From JAVKSM01 sp039583705 (GTDB taxonomy: Bacteria; Actinomycetota; Actinomycetes; Mycobacteriales; Pseudonocardiaceae), in NCBI GenBank assembly GCA_039583705.1, contig JAVKSM010000027.1, forward strand, positions 1 through 28,817: a DNA stretch of 28,817 nt, written 5' to 3'. Below, in pieces: positions 14,594 through 23,638 of this stretch. The first letter of the stretch is position 1. Every line of letters starts with the position of its first letter. Below the pieces are notes generated by a model that was given only the letters and a program-made list of their open reading frames with translations, was not told where the DNA came from and searched no databases. Both the position numbers and the translations under genes were made by a program.

Positions 14594-17500
14594 GTGGCGA
14601 CCCCGGTGCTCGACCGTGCCGGGCCGCCGGACGCGGCGGCCCGGAGCCGTGGATCACTGGTACCCGCCGCGCGCCGGGTCCCCGGGTGGCTGGCTGCCGC
14701 GTTCGCCGGGGTGACGGTGCTGCTCGCGGTGCTCGTGCCGCTGGCGCCGGTGGTCGCCGCCGACCCGGTCGTGAGCTGGCCGCCGGCCGGTCAGCCGGTG
14801 CGCTCCACCGCGCTACCGCTGGCTCCCTACCGCCCGCTGTCGCTGCACGCGACGATCCCGTGCGCTGCCCTGCGGGCCGGCGGCGAGGTGCTGCGGACGC
14901 TGCCGGCCCGCCACCTCCCCACCGCGACCCCGCTGCCGCCCAGCCAGTTCACCCCGTCCGACAGCGGCCTGGGCCAGGGCCTCACCGTGACCGGCGGCAG
15001 CGGACGGATCCGGGTATCGGCCTCGGGCGCGGCAGTGCTCGACGAGCCGCTGCCCCGACCGGACCCGGTGCCGGCCCGCTGCGCCTACCAGGTGGCAGCG
15101 GACGGGTCGGGAGTGGTCGTCTCCCGGGACGGCGCGGTGCTCGCGACGCAGCCGGACCTGCCGGTGCCGCAGGTCGCGGAGCTGGCGACCTCGACACCTG
15201 GGGCGCCGGGGCTGGCCGTCACCCTGCACACTGACGACCGCTACGACTCGCGGCCCAGCCCGCTCAAGACCGCGCTGCTCGCCGCCCTCGGGCTCGCCCT
15301 CGCCGGCACGCTGGCCCTGGCCTGGCGCCGTTGGCGGGGCGCGGTGCCCGGGCCGGTGCGGCCCCGCCGGCCCGCGGTGCGCTGGGGGCTGCCCGACGCG
15401 GTGGTGCTCGTGGTCTGTCTCGGCTGGGTGCTGCTCGGACCGATGGGCTTCGACGACGCGTGGTACGAGCTCATGGCGCGCGACGCCGGGGTCGCCGGCT
15501 ACGTCGGCAACCAGATCTACATGTTCAACGTCACCGAGAGCCCCTTTGTCGCCTCGCAGTACCTCATGCAGGCATGGGGCGCACTCGGCGGCTGGTCGCT
15601 GTGGTGGATGCGGCTGCTGCCGGTGGGCTACGGGCTGACGGCGTGGGTGCTGCTCCGCGTGTTGCTCGCGACGACGCTGGGTCGGCTCGGGCGGCGGCGG
15701 GCGGTGGGGTGGGCGCTGCTGGTCGGGCACCTGACGTGGTGGCTGCCCTACGGCATCACGCTGCGCCCCGAGCCGCTCGTCGCCACCGCGACGGCCGCGA
15801 CGATGCTGCTGGCCGAGCTGGCCCGCCGCCGGCGCAGCGTGGGGGTGCTCGCCGTCGCGACCGCGGTCGCCGCGCTGGCGCTGACGGTGTCGCCGGCCGG
15901 GCTGGTGGCCGCCGCTCCGCTGGTGCTGGCGCTGACCTGGCTGTGGCCGTGGTTGCGCGCGCGACGCTGGCGCACCCGCGCCGCCGCCGTGCTCACCCTC
16001 GCCGCCGCGACCACCGGCGTGGTCCTGGTCGCCTTCGCCGACGCGAGCCTCGGCGACGTGACGGAGGCGGCGGCGGTGCACGACTGGTACTACCTGACCT
16101 ACCCCTGGTACGAGGAGTGGGTCCACTACCAGACCCTGCTGGACAACGACAACGTGGGATCGTGGGGGCGGCGCGGGCCGGTCGTGCTCACCCTCGCCGT
16201 GCTGGCTGTGGTGGCCGTCGGCAGCGGGCGGCGGGCGGCGGTGGCCGGCCCGGTGCGCCGGCTCATGCTCACCGCCGCGGTCACCACCGCGGCCGGTCTC
16301 GGGCTGCTCGCCGAGAGCCCGACCAAGTGGGTCGACCACTTCGGCGCGGTCGCAGCCCCCGCGACCGTGCTGCTCGCGCTCACGCTGCTGCACAGCCCGC
16401 TGCCCCGCCGGGCCAGCCTGGTGGCGCGCCTGACGAGCGTGGCGCTGCTCGTCGGGGCCGCGGTGCTCACCTTCGCCGGACCGAACCTCTGGCACCCCTA
16501 CACCGACCGCGGCCAGCCCTTCGGCGACCACCTCGCCCGGGCGCCGTCCATGCTCGAGATCGAGGCGCTGGACCCGCACGTCGGACCGCTGTACCCGCGG
16601 GACGGCTGGGTGTGGCTGGCCGTGGCGGCGGCTGCGGCCGGATGGGTGTGGTGGCGACGGCGCCGCGGGCGCGGCACACACGCGGTGACGCCCGACCGCG
16701 CCGTGCTGGCGGGCACCGCCGGGCTGGTCGTCGTCGGCATGGTCGGGGTGTTCCTGTACGCGCCGCTGCACCAGGCTCCCGGGTGGACGGTCGCCGCCAG
16801 CGGCCTGGAGGCCCTGCGGGGCAAAGACTGCGGCCTGGCCCAGCACGTCAGGGTACTGGCTGACGCGGACACGCCGCTGGGGGCACCGATCGGCAGCGCC
16901 CGGTTGCAGGGGGACTTCGCGCGCGCCGCCCGCGACCCCGCTCCGGTGCCGGCGCCGGCGCCCGGCCCGGTGTGGCACGACGCGGTCGCCGACGGGACCA
17001 GCTCCGGCACCGGCACGCTGGCCACACCGTGGTACCCGGTGCCGGCACCAGGCGACGCCACACACGTCACCGTGCCGGTGGTCGGAAACGACCTGGCGGC
17101 GCAGCGCCTGGTCGTGGAGTTCCGGCCGGGAGGGACGGCGCCGCTGGTACCGGATCCGGCGCTGACCGACGACGACTGGCAGGAGCTGGCGGTCCCGCTG
17201 CCGGTGCCGCGGCCGAGCGCGCTGCGGGTCGTCGTCGAGGACCGGGTGGCCGGCGCGGACACCTGGATCGCCCTCTCCCCGCCCCGGCTCACCCGCTACC
17301 GCCCGCTCACCGAGCTGACCGCCGGCACCCCGACCTTCGCCGACCAGCTCTCGGCGGCGCTGTGGCCCTGCGTCGAGCAGGTCGGCGTGGTCCACGGCAT
17401 CGCGCGGTCCCCGGCCGTCGAACTCCTCGCCGACGAGGGCATCACGGCCGACGTGCTCGCCAACCCGACGTTCGAGGCGTGGGGCGGCACCTTCGTCCAG

Positions 17501-17710
17501 GACGCCCGCACAGCGACCTACGTCCGGCTGCGATCCCAGATCACGCCGGGGGGGCCGGCCACGCTGCCGTGGGGGCAGGTGGAGCGGGTCCTCCACGACC
17601 CGCCTGTCGGCGGGTACGGCCTCACCGTCGGCGCCACCGAACGCGCCGGCTGGACCCGTCTCCCGACACTCGCCAGCCAGACCTACACCGGCCGCAGCTA
17701 CTTCGGCTGA
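14594..17710 (+). CDS. Emb-type arabinosyltransferase 2 (divergent paralogue)
   Basis: A 1038-residue paralogue of arabinosyltransferase 1 with the same plan: an N-terminal helix (about 30-55), a periplasmic domain (to about 215), a GT-C core and a C-terminal carbohydrate-binding part. The catalytic loop is GFDDAWYELMARDAGVAGYV with Asp287-Asp288. Conserved stretches include ITLRPEPLVATATAATMLLA and ESPTKWVDHFGAVAAPATVL. The loop that in EmbB reads NYFRWFGSPEDPFGW is here NQIYMFNVTESPF, so the acceptor site is probably different. The GTG at 14594 is chosen over an open frame reaching 14387 because the upstream part overlaps gtrA and lacks family sequence. It is convergent with the alpha/beta hydrolase gene; the 106-bp gap has only a weak hairpin (17732-17747). 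It may correspond to EmbA-like or a lineage-specific arabinosyltransferase. Confidence 0.93.
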   Translation: MATPVLDRAGPPDAAARSRGSLVPAARRVPGWLAAAFAGVTVLLAVLVPLAPVVAADPVVSWPPAGQPVRSTALPLAPYRPLSLHATIPCAALRAGGEVLRTLPARHLPTATPLPPSQFTPSDSGLGQGLTVTGGSGRIRVSASGAAVLDEPLPRPDPVPARCAYQVAADGSGVVVSRDGAVLATQPDLPVPQVAELATSTPGAPGLAVTLHTDDRYDSRPSPLKTALLAALGLALAGTLALAWRRWRGAVPGPVRPRRPAVRWGLPDAVVLVVCLGWVLLGPMGFDDAWYELMARDAGVAGYVGNQIYMFNVTESPFVASQYLMQAWGALGGWSLWWMRLLPVGYGLTAWVLLRVLLATTLGRLGRRRAVGWALLVGHLTWWLPYGITLRPEPLVATATAATMLLAELARRRRSVGVLAVATAVAALALTVSPAGLVAAAPLVLALTWLWPWLRARRWRTRAAAVLTLAAATTGVVLVAFADASLGDVTEAAAVHDWYYLTYPWYEEWVHYQTLLDNDNVGSWGRRGPVVLTLAVLAVVAVGSGRRAAVAGPVRRLMLTAAVTTAAGLGLLAESPTKWVDHFGAVAAPATVLLALTLLHSPLPRRASLVARLTSVALLVGAAVLTFAGPNLWHPYTDRGQPFGDHLARAPSMLEIEALDPHVGPLYPRDGWVWLAVAAAAAGWVWWRRRRGRGTHAVTPDRAVLAGTAGLVVVGMVGVFLYAPLHQAPGWTVAASGLEALRGKDCGLAQHVRVLADADTPLGAPIGSARLQGDFARAARDPAPVPAPAPGPVWHDAVADGTSSGTGTLATPWYPVPAPGDATHVTVPVVGNDLAAQRLVVEFRPGGTAPLVPDPALTDDDWQELAVPLPVPRPSALRVVVEDRVAGADTWIALSPPRLTRYRPLTELTAGTPTFADQLSAALWPCVEQVGVVHGIARSPAVELLADEGITADVLANPTFEAWGGTFVQDARTATYVRLRSQITPGGPATLPWGQVERVLHDPPVGGYGLTVGATERAGWTRLPTLASQTYTGRSYFG

Positions 17711-17816
17711 GCGCCGCCTGACGAGCGCCACCTCGTCGTGGTACGAGCGTGCCGAGCCGATCGGCGAGCGCCCGGGCAAGCTTACGGGATGACACACTCA
17801 TTTCCTTCGGGACGAG

Positions 17817-18953
17817 TCAAGCAGCGCCGATGACCGCGCTGGAATCGAAGCGTTGGGGTTCGGCGGTGCGGTGCTTTCCGATGAACTCCAACAACCGAGG
17901 GAAGATGTCCCGGTCGACTCGATCTCCCATGAACGGGTCCTGATGACCGTATCCGGGGAACACATGGAGCTCATGGCGCCCCGGCACGATGGCCTGAAGC
18001 CGCTCATGGCAGACGATATTGGAGTTGCTGAACACCTTGTTGTCGGCGCCGGTCACGAACAGCACGGGCGTCTCGATCTCCCTGGCATAGGTGAAGTAGT
18101 CGTCGGGGAGGGCGGCATACCGCGGATCGTCGGAGTACTTGACCGCCCGCCCGGCCTTCACCATCCTCCGGATGTGCCGGTAGTAGTTCATGCTGGTCGC
18201 CCCGTACAGGTCGCCGCCCCGGCGGTGGGTCACGTCCGCCAGGTTCTCGTGGCTGTACAGTGCCGGCCAGCCGGTGCCCCACATGAGGCTGAGCATGTGG
18301 CACGCGGGAACCTCGCACTCATGATGGAACAGATCCACCAGCTTGGCGAACATCTTTCCCCGGGTAAGGCCGGGGTCGTCGTCCCAGAGCGGGTTCAGGT
18401 AGGGCAGCCCGAGCACGTAGTCCACCGTGTTGGGCGCCAGCATCAGCTTCACGTTCGACCACCTGGGCACCCGCGGCGTCAGGCCCACACTGTTGGCGAT
18501 CACGCTGGAGACGCCGTCGACGACCTTGGCGAACAGCGCCATCGTGAAGCTGTTCGCGCCCAGGCAGTGGCTGATCACATGGATGGGCTTGTCGCCGATG
18601 TGCTCGCGCATGAGGGCGAGCGTCGGCTGGTAGTCGTACAGAGCGATGTCATCCATGGTGAAGCGGTGCTTGAACAGGTTGTACGAGTGGCGGTTGCTCA
18701 TGCGGTAGTCGAGGCACCACACGTCGCGGTAACCATGGTCAAGCAGGTAGCTGACCAGGTTGTAGTGCTCCGGCATGATGAACATGTCGGTCGAGGTCGT
18801 CAGACCGTGGATGATGAGGATCGCCTCACCCGCCGCGCCCCGCTGGAAGCGGAGAGCGGAGAGTCCGAGATTGTCCCGCGTGCAGATGTAGTGGGTGCTG
18901 ACCTCGGCGTCCCTCACGCCGTCGAGGGTGTAGAGAGGAATTTCACGTGGCAC
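17817..18953 (-). CDS. Alpha/beta hydrolase with cysteine nucleophile
   Basis: This 378-residue alpha/beta-fold protein is the last gene of the seven-gene operon. The oxyanion-hole segment is IIHGLTTSTDMF (about 48-58). The nucleophile elbow is HVISHCLGANSF with Cys130 where lipases have GxSxG, a change typical of PHA-synthase-like and related acyltransferases. Likely acid and base are the Asp in VTGADNKVF and the His in GYGHQDPF. No signal peptide is present. Similar hydrolase domains occur fused to GMC oxidoreductases in some bacteria (recalled), which agrees with its co-location with a GMC gene. It may hydrolyse or transfer an acyl group of the oxidised product; this is inference. GTG 18953 has a strong AAGGAGG 7 nt upstream that lies just past the stop of the preceding oxidase gene (15-bp gap). 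Confidence 0.88.
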   Translation of the reverse strand: MPREIPLYTLDGVRDAEVSTHYICTRDNLGLSALRFQRGAAGEAILIIHGLTTSTDMFIMPEHYNLVSYLLDHGYRDVWCLDYRMSNRHSYNLFKHRFTMDDIALYDYQPTLALMREHIGDKPIHVISHCLGANSFTMALFAKVVDGVSSVIANSVGLTPRVPRWSNVKLMLAPNTVDYVLGLPYLNPLWDDDPGLTRGKMFAKLVDLFHHECEVPACHMLSLMWGTGWPALYSHENLADVTHRRGGDLYGATSMNYYRHIRRMVKAGRAVKYSDDPRYAALPDDYFTYAREIETPVLFVTGADNKVFSNSNIVCHERLQAIVPGRHELHVFPGYGHQDPFMGDRVDRDIFPRLLEFIGKHRTAEPQRFDSSAVIGAA

Positions 18954-18968
18954 GGCAAAGCCTCCTTG

Positions 18969-20516
18969 TCAGGCTGGCTCAGTCTGGGTGAGGGTGGACG
19001 CGGCCCCCGTGGCCTGAGCGCGATGGAGCCGCGACGAGTAATAGAAATTCGGGTCGACCAGCCGCTGCCGGTCGGGATCGTTCGACGTGAGGCTGTGCAT
19101 GTAACGGAAGCCCTTGTTCGTGATGACGATGTCATCCAGGCGGGTGACCAGATCCTCGGTCACCGCGGGCGTCATGCCTGCGTTGTCGATGCCATTGTAG
19201 AACATCAGCTCGCAGAACCGGTCGTTGGCGCCGCCCTGAGCCAGGTAGGGTGAACGGATGCTCTTGACGTAGACCGAGACGAAAGTGAAGCACCGGTGGC
19301 GCGCCCGGAACTCCACCATCAGGTCGTAGGCGTTCTGGAACAAGTCGTCGAAGCGGTCCAGAGGAGCGAGGACGATGAACATCCGAGTCGGGTCGCCGAC
19401 CATGGAGTCCAGGACCCTGTCGGTGAAGAACTCGATGTTTTTCACGGTGGCGTACCGGGGGCTCATCATGACGCCCAACATCCCCGCTACCTTCAGGGCG
19501 GCTCCCACACTCGTAGGCAGATGGTCTGCGGCCCAACCCAGCCCGTCAAGGTAAGTGTAGGAGGTGTAGTCGCGCGCTTTCGCCCAGCCGGTCGGGTCGG
19601 TGGCATGGTAGGCCGAGAACTGGCCGACACCGAGGTGCCGGCCCCACGGCAGGGGATAGTCGAGCCACACGCCGCGCTCGTACAGGGCATCACCCGGGTC
19701 ACGGATGGTGGCGCCGGCGCCCCGGATGAAGCTGGTGACGTCGAAGTAGTGCGTTTCGTCGTTCTTGAGCACCGTGTCGTACTTGTTGATCCGGATGAGC
19801 TTCAGGGTGAGGTTTGCGATGACCCCGTGCTGACCCCGGCCGGCGAGGACGGCGTAGAACTGGTCCGGGTTCTCGGTCGGGCTGGCGGTGATGACGTCGC
19901 CGTCCCAGTTCACGTACTCCAGGCGCTCGACGGTGTCGACGAACAGGCCGAAGCGGTGCGACGCCGGGCTGATACCGCCGACGGAGGCGAACCCACCAAC
20001 CGTGATGTGGTTGTGGTCGCCGATGACGGGAAGCCCGAGCCCCCGGGTCGAGAGTCGGTCGTCGAGCTCGGCCGAGATCATACCGGGCTGGACTGTCACA
20101 GTCATGGTGTCCGCATCGCACGCGACGATCTGGTTGAGTTCGCGGGTGACGAGCACGCTGCCACCGGGGTTGAGTACCAGGTGGTTGCTCGAGTGGCCGG
20201 CGCTGCGGACCGACAGGTGCTCACCGAGCGTCTTGACCTCTCTGACGGCGGTGATGATGTCATCGGTCGTCTGGGGCAGGTAGACCTTGAGTGGGAACTG
20301 AGGCTTGATGGCCGGGTTGGCGATCCGCTCCCAATCGTAGCCCAGGCTGTCGATGCTGTCGTGGGTGAACCCCTTGTGACTGTTGATGGTGCTCCGCCAG
20401 GTGGGTTTGCGAAACCCCAGGTCCACCACGCCGTTGTCGGAGGGCTTCTCCGGCCCGTTCTTCGCTGCTTTCGCTGACATGCCCGCGGCCGCGGACCGTA
20501 CCGCTGGTGTCCCCAT
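18969..20516 (-). CDS. FAD-linked oxidase (VAO/PCMH-type)
   Basis: From ATG 20516 (MGTPAVRSAAAGMSAKAAKN), 515 residues. The FAD-binding half shows LKVYLPQTTDDIITAVREV, then LSVRSAGHSSNHLVLNPGGS with His108, a candidate for covalent 8-alpha-histidyl FAD. GDHNHITVGGFASVGGISPA contacts the pyrophosphate. The C-terminal half (about 220-515) is a substrate domain with MFIVLAPLDRFDDLFQNAYD and ELMFYNGIDNAGMTPAV. Families with this fold oxidise alcohols, sugars or sterols; class II cholesterol oxidase and sugar-lactone oxidases belong here. The substrate is not predictable. The start is supported by GAGGGAGAA just upstream; an open frame extends to 20582 but overlaps the preceding gene. It is the second oxidase in the same operon besides the GMC protein, which suggests consecutive oxidations or two substrates. 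Confidence 0.9.
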   Translation of the reverse strand: MGTPAVRSAAAGMSAKAAKNGPEKPSDNGVVDLGFRKPTWRSTINSHKGFTHDSIDSLGYDWERIANPAIKPQFPLKVYLPQTTDDIITAVREVKTLGEHLSVRSAGHSSNHLVLNPGGSVLVTRELNQIVACDADTMTVTVQPGMISAELDDRLSTRGLGLPVIGDHNHITVGGFASVGGISPASHRFGLFVDTVERLEYVNWDGDVITASPTENPDQFYAVLAGRGQHGVIANLTLKLIRINKYDTVLKNDETHYFDVTSFIRGAGATIRDPGDALYERGVWLDYPLPWGRHLGVGQFSAYHATDPTGWAKARDYTSYTYLDGLGWAADHLPTSVGAALKVAGMLGVMMSPRYATVKNIEFFTDRVLDSMVGDPTRMFIVLAPLDRFDDLFQNAYDLMVEFRARHRCFTFVSVYVKSIRSPYLAQGGANDRFCELMFYNGIDNAGMTPAVTEDLVTRLDDIVITNKGFRYMHSLTSNDPDRQRLVDPNFYYSSRLHRAQATGAASTLTQTEPA

Positions 20517-20557
20517 CGTGCTTCTCCCTCGCGTCGATGTGCCCCGGGTCGTGAGGC

Positions 20558-21067
20558 TCAATGGGTGGATCGGCTGTACCACCGGCTGCGTCCAGGCGAG
20601 GAGGGAACCGTGTCGACCATGACCCCTCGTGCCCTCTCAAGCCCTTCTGCCCGCGCCTTCAACGCCTGGTTGAGAGCGGCATAGCCCTCGGCGATCCGCC
20701 GGTGCATGAAGATCATGATGACCGGCGCCATCAGGCCCCGGCCGATCTCGAACTGGACAAAGCGGCTGCCTGAGAAGCCTTGCGGCTCGAACTCGAAGGC
20801 CCGCTCGACGTCGAATAGCCGCGGTATCGGCTGGCGGGCCAGCCAACGAATCTCCCGGGCTGGCCGTACCACTGTCACCCAGGGGCGGAACCGGATCAGG
20901 CGCCGGCCCAGTCGCAGCGTCACACGCAACCGCCGACCAGGTACCAGCTCGCCCATCAGCTCACGGATGAACGGGTTCCAGGACGGAAACGAGGCAACGT
21001 CGGTGAATACCTGCCACACTCGTTCCGGCGGTACGTCGATGTCGATCTGGTCACGGACCGTCCGCAT
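20558..21067 (-). CDS. SRPBCC-superfamily lipid-binding/cyclase-like protein
   Basis: 169 residues with the START/SRPBCC (polyketide cyclase/dehydrase, lipid-transport) pattern. It opens MRTVRDQIDIDVPPERVWQV, then FTDVASFPSWNPFIRELMGE, followed by a beta-rich centre and a long C-terminal helix GYAALNQALKARAEGLERA. Proteins of this fold have a deep hydrophobic pocket for lipids, steroids or polyketides. This fits an operon handling a hydrophobic substrate. ATG 21067 is preceded by GGGGAG and lies 17 nt inside the end of the SDR gene, indicating translational coupling. The last about 15 residues are basic and Ser-rich and look unstructured. The specific ligand is unknown. Confidence 0.85.
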   Translation of the reverse strand: MRTVRDQIDIDVPPERVWQVFTDVASFPSWNPFIRELMGELVPGRRLRVTLRLGRRLIRFRPWVTVVRPAREIRWLARQPIPRLFDVERAFEFEPQGFSGSRFVQFEIGRGLMAPVIMIFMHRRIAEGYAALNQALKARAEGLERARGVMVDTVPSSPGRSRWYSRSTH

Positions 21068-22064
21068 GTCTCCCCGCTTCTTTCGCTTTCGTTTCCGCGA
21101 GCTCGGCCAGGCCCTCCGCCCGTCCTGTGACGGGTCGGTAACGCAGCTCGTCCCGGGCTCGGGAAATGTCGATGGTGACCTCGAGTGCTGACAGCCACAC
21201 GGCAAACCGCGTCAGGGGCGGCGCCCCCCGGAACCGACAAACCCGCCATACGGTCTCCGTGGCCGCCGCCCCGGCCCGAGCCAGCGGCACCGGAACCGAC
21301 TTGTCAGGAGTGGTGACGCCCTGCGTGGCGACCAGGTCGGCGATGAACTCACGGAACGGCACCGGTTCGCCGTCGGTCACGAACCACACCCGGCCGGAAC
21401 GCTCGGACGCTGCTGCCCGGATGAGACCCTCGACGGCGTTGTCGACGTGGGTGGTGGCGGTCAACTGCCGCCCACCGCCGATCCAGCGGAACCGGCCGGT
21501 GCGGATGGCGGCGACGAGCGCCGGCAGGATGGTCGTATCGCCCCGGCCCCAGATCCACCGAGGCCGGACGATGACGGTCTCCAGACCGCCTTTCCCGTTG
21601 GCATCGATGACCGCCTGCTCGGCCCTGGCCTTCGTGGCGCAGTAGGGAACGCTGGAGTTGGGCCGCAGCGGGGCGTCCTCGGTGACGTTGACGAGCGGCT
21701 GACCGTCCATGAGGGCCGCCTCGGTGCTCACATGCACGAATCGGCGCACGCCGGCCCGGCGACATGACTCCAGGGCCGCTCTGGTCCCCCCGACGTTGAC
21801 CCCCTCGAACACGTCGAACCGGTCCCATTCAGCGGTGCAGGCCGCGCCGTGAAAGGCCACGTCAGAGCCACGCAACTGGTCAGCGAGATCTGGTAGGTCC
21901 GCGAGGTCACCGCGGATCGGGAGCGCGCCGGCGGCGGTCACCCTGGCGGCGGCGCCGTCCGAACGGGCCAGGGCCCGCACCGCCCAGCCCTCGGCGACCA
22001 GGCGCCGCACCAGAGCGCCGCCGAGGAACCCCGAGCCGCCGGTGACGAAGGCAGTCAGCGTCAA
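21051..22064 (-). CDS. Extended SDR, NAD(P)-dependent epimerase / 3-beta-HSD-like
   Basis: 337 residues starting at TTG 22064. The Rossmann motif is TAFVTGGSGFLGGALVRRL (TGGSGFLG at 8-15). The catalytic triad region is Ser113 (FVHVSTEAAL) and Tyr141-x-x-x-Lys145 (PYCATKARAE). IVRPRWIWGRGD and TTHVDNAVEGLIRA are typical of the 3-beta-hydroxysteroid dehydrogenase/isomerase and NSDHL-like subgroup. The likely reaction is oxidation of a ring hydroxyl to a ketone with NAD(P); steroid specificity is a suggestion only. The start is TTG because its bases overlap the metallophosphoesterase stop as TTGA and GGAGGGTGAG lies immediately upstream. A longer frame reaches 22478 but would lie inside the neighbouring gene. 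Its 3' end overlaps the SRPBCC gene by 17 bp. Confidence 0.9.
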   Translation of the reverse strand: MTLTAFVTGGSGFLGGALVRRLVAEGWAVRALARSDGAAARVTAAGALPIRGDLADLPDLADQLRGSDVAFHGAACTAEWDRFDVFEGVNVGGTRAALESCRRAGVRRFVHVSTEAALMDGQPLVNVTEDAPLRPNSSVPYCATKARAEQAVIDANGKGGLETVIVRPRWIWGRGDTTILPALVAAIRTGRFRWIGGGRQLTATTHVDNAVEGLIRAAASERSGRVWFVTDGEPVPFREFIADLVATQGVTTPDKSVPVPLARAGAAATETVWRVCRFRGAPPLTRFAVWLSALEVTIDISRARDELRYRPVTGRAEGLAELAETKAKEAGRHADGP

Positions 22065-23638
22065 CTCACCCTCCGCGAGTGAGCGACACCGGCGTCGGCG
22101 CCGCGGGCGGCCATCACCGATGGCGGGTGCTGGATCCGATGGTCCGAGCGAGCGGACGGGGTCGTGGGTGACCTCGACGGCCGGGGCTGGCCAGCGTTGG
22201 CGATGATCTCCGCCAACGTCTTCTCCCGCTCGTTGACCAGCGTCGCGGCGGCTTCCGAGAAGCTCGCCCACACGTCGTCGCCGGGCTGGATCAGACCGGA
22301 AAGGCGCCGGTAGAACGGGCCTTGCTCCGGCGGTAGGCCGTCGTCCACCCTCACGTGGTAGGCCGTCGCGTCGACAGCTTGGTTGTACAGCCGGACACAG
22401 GCCACCTCGAGGTTCTCGTCGATCAGCGCCAGGTTGGCCCCGTGCAGCGGCTCGACCTCGAGGGTGTCGACCACCCACCCGCCGGTGTTGAACACTCGCA
22501 CCGGGTTGGCCAGCCCGAGCACGTCCCGCATGCCGACGAAGGGCTTGTGGGTGTGCCCGAAGACGAACTTCACCTGCTCCGGCAACCTCCCGTCCCGGTG
22601 TGGCGCTTCGCTCGCCAACTGCCTGACCAGCGGCCCGGCCAGGTACGCCATGAGGCCGGTTTCGGCGTTATCGCTGAGGGCCGCTGCAGGGGCCTTCCGT
22701 TCGCTGGCGGCGATCCGGGACGCCAGCATCTTGATCATCTTTTGGAGGAGCGGGCGGATCAACCAGCGGAAGTGTGCCGCGGTGCCCTTCCTGGTCGACG
22801 TGGCGGTGATGCCATCGGCCAGGTTGACGGCCAGCTTCTGGATGGCCTCGTCAGACTGCAGCATGTCATAGATGATGCCGACGTCTTCCCCGACCTGGCC
22901 GGAACGACCCAGTGTCGACCAGAAGAAGTCGATCCAGGCGAAGTTCTGGGCCTCGACGTCCCACACCTGGGCGGGCGCCGGACGTCCCGGGAAGATGAAG
23001 TCGTTCAAAGTCGTCATGAGGTGGTACATCGATTCCACGAAGTGGCCGTGGTGGAACACTATCGACGTCCGCCCGTCCGCCGAGCGGATACCCGCGTTGG
23101 GATAGGATACCCGGATCTTGACCCCCCGGCGGCGGGGCCGCCGCCGGGCCATTTGTTCGAGCAGCGCCGACCGTACCGGTCGCGGGTCTTCCCGGTAATA
23201 CAGCCTGGTGGAGTGCCACGGGATCGGGAGCGGCGTGTCGGAACCGAATTCCTTGATGAGGTTGGCGTACTGCAGCTCCCGGGCGGTTTCCCACAGGTGG
23301 TGGTCGTGGTTGCCCGGCTGGTACAGGATCGTGTCCTCGAACAATGCCTCCCCGTCGGGCGGGAAGATCCGGTCAAGGAACAGCTCGAAGACCATCAGGG
23401 CGACGTTGTCGTTGGCCAGGGCCAGTTCCAGGATGTCACCGTTGAGGACCAGGGTGGGTTTGCGGGTCTTGTCCTCGTTCGCCCGGACCAGGCTGGCGAG
23501 CGCCTCGGCCAACCCGTCGAGCACGGAACTGGCCGTGGTCGTGTCAACGGTGACGCCGTCCTTCACCAGGCAGCTCAAGATACTGTTGGCAGCGCCGAAG
23601 TGAAGATCGGAAAGGCAGACGTAACGAATGTCAGGCAT
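22061..23638 (-). CDS. Calcineurin-like metallophosphoesterase
   Basis: 525 residues. All metal-binding motifs are visible: DLH (LSDLHFG, Asp11/His13), GD (NGDILE, about 67-68), GNHD (PGNHDHHLW, 109-112), a later HHGH and the C-terminal GHTH (FGHTHKPF, about 370). The protein is far longer than simple phosphodiesterases. The insert between about 150 and 350 is helical and contains MIKMLASRIAASERKAP, and the C-terminal 60 residues are Pro/Ser/Arg-rich. The substrate is unknown; within this operon it could dephosphorylate a lipid or prenyl phosphate, or act in signalling. ATG 23638 follows AAGGAG by 6 nt. The gene overlaps the preceding one by 8 bp and the following SDR by 4 bp (TTGA), so the operon is translationally coupled. 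Confidence 0.92.
   Translation of the reverse strand: MPDIRYVCLSDLHFGAANSILSCLVKDGVTVDTTTASSVLDGLAEALASLVRANEDKTRKPTLVLNGDILELALANDNVALMVFELFLDRIFPPDGEALFEDTILYQPGNHDHHLWETARELQYANLIKEFGSDTPLPIPWHSTRLYYREDPRPVRSALLEQMARRRPRRRGVKIRVSYPNAGIRSADGRTSIVFHHGHFVESMYHLMTTLNDFIFPGRPAPAQVWDVEAQNFAWIDFFWSTLGRSGQVGEDVGIIYDMLQSDEAIQKLAVNLADGITATSTRKGTAAHFRWLIRPLLQKMIKMLASRIAASERKAPAAALSDNAETGLMAYLAGPLVRQLASEAPHRDGRLPEQVKFVFGHTHKPFVGMRDVLGLANPVRVFNTGGWVVDTLEVEPLHGANLALIDENLEVACVRLYNQAVDATAYHVRVDDGLPPEQGPFYRRLSGLIQPGDDVWASFSEAAATLVNEREKTLAEIIANAGQPRPSRSPTTPSARSDHRIQHPPSVMAARGADAGVAHSRRVS

Noticed and set aside
14813..17797. 994-residue minus-strand open frame opposite arabinosyltransferase 2
   Set aside because: Same reason as the antisense frame opposite arabinosyltransferase 1.
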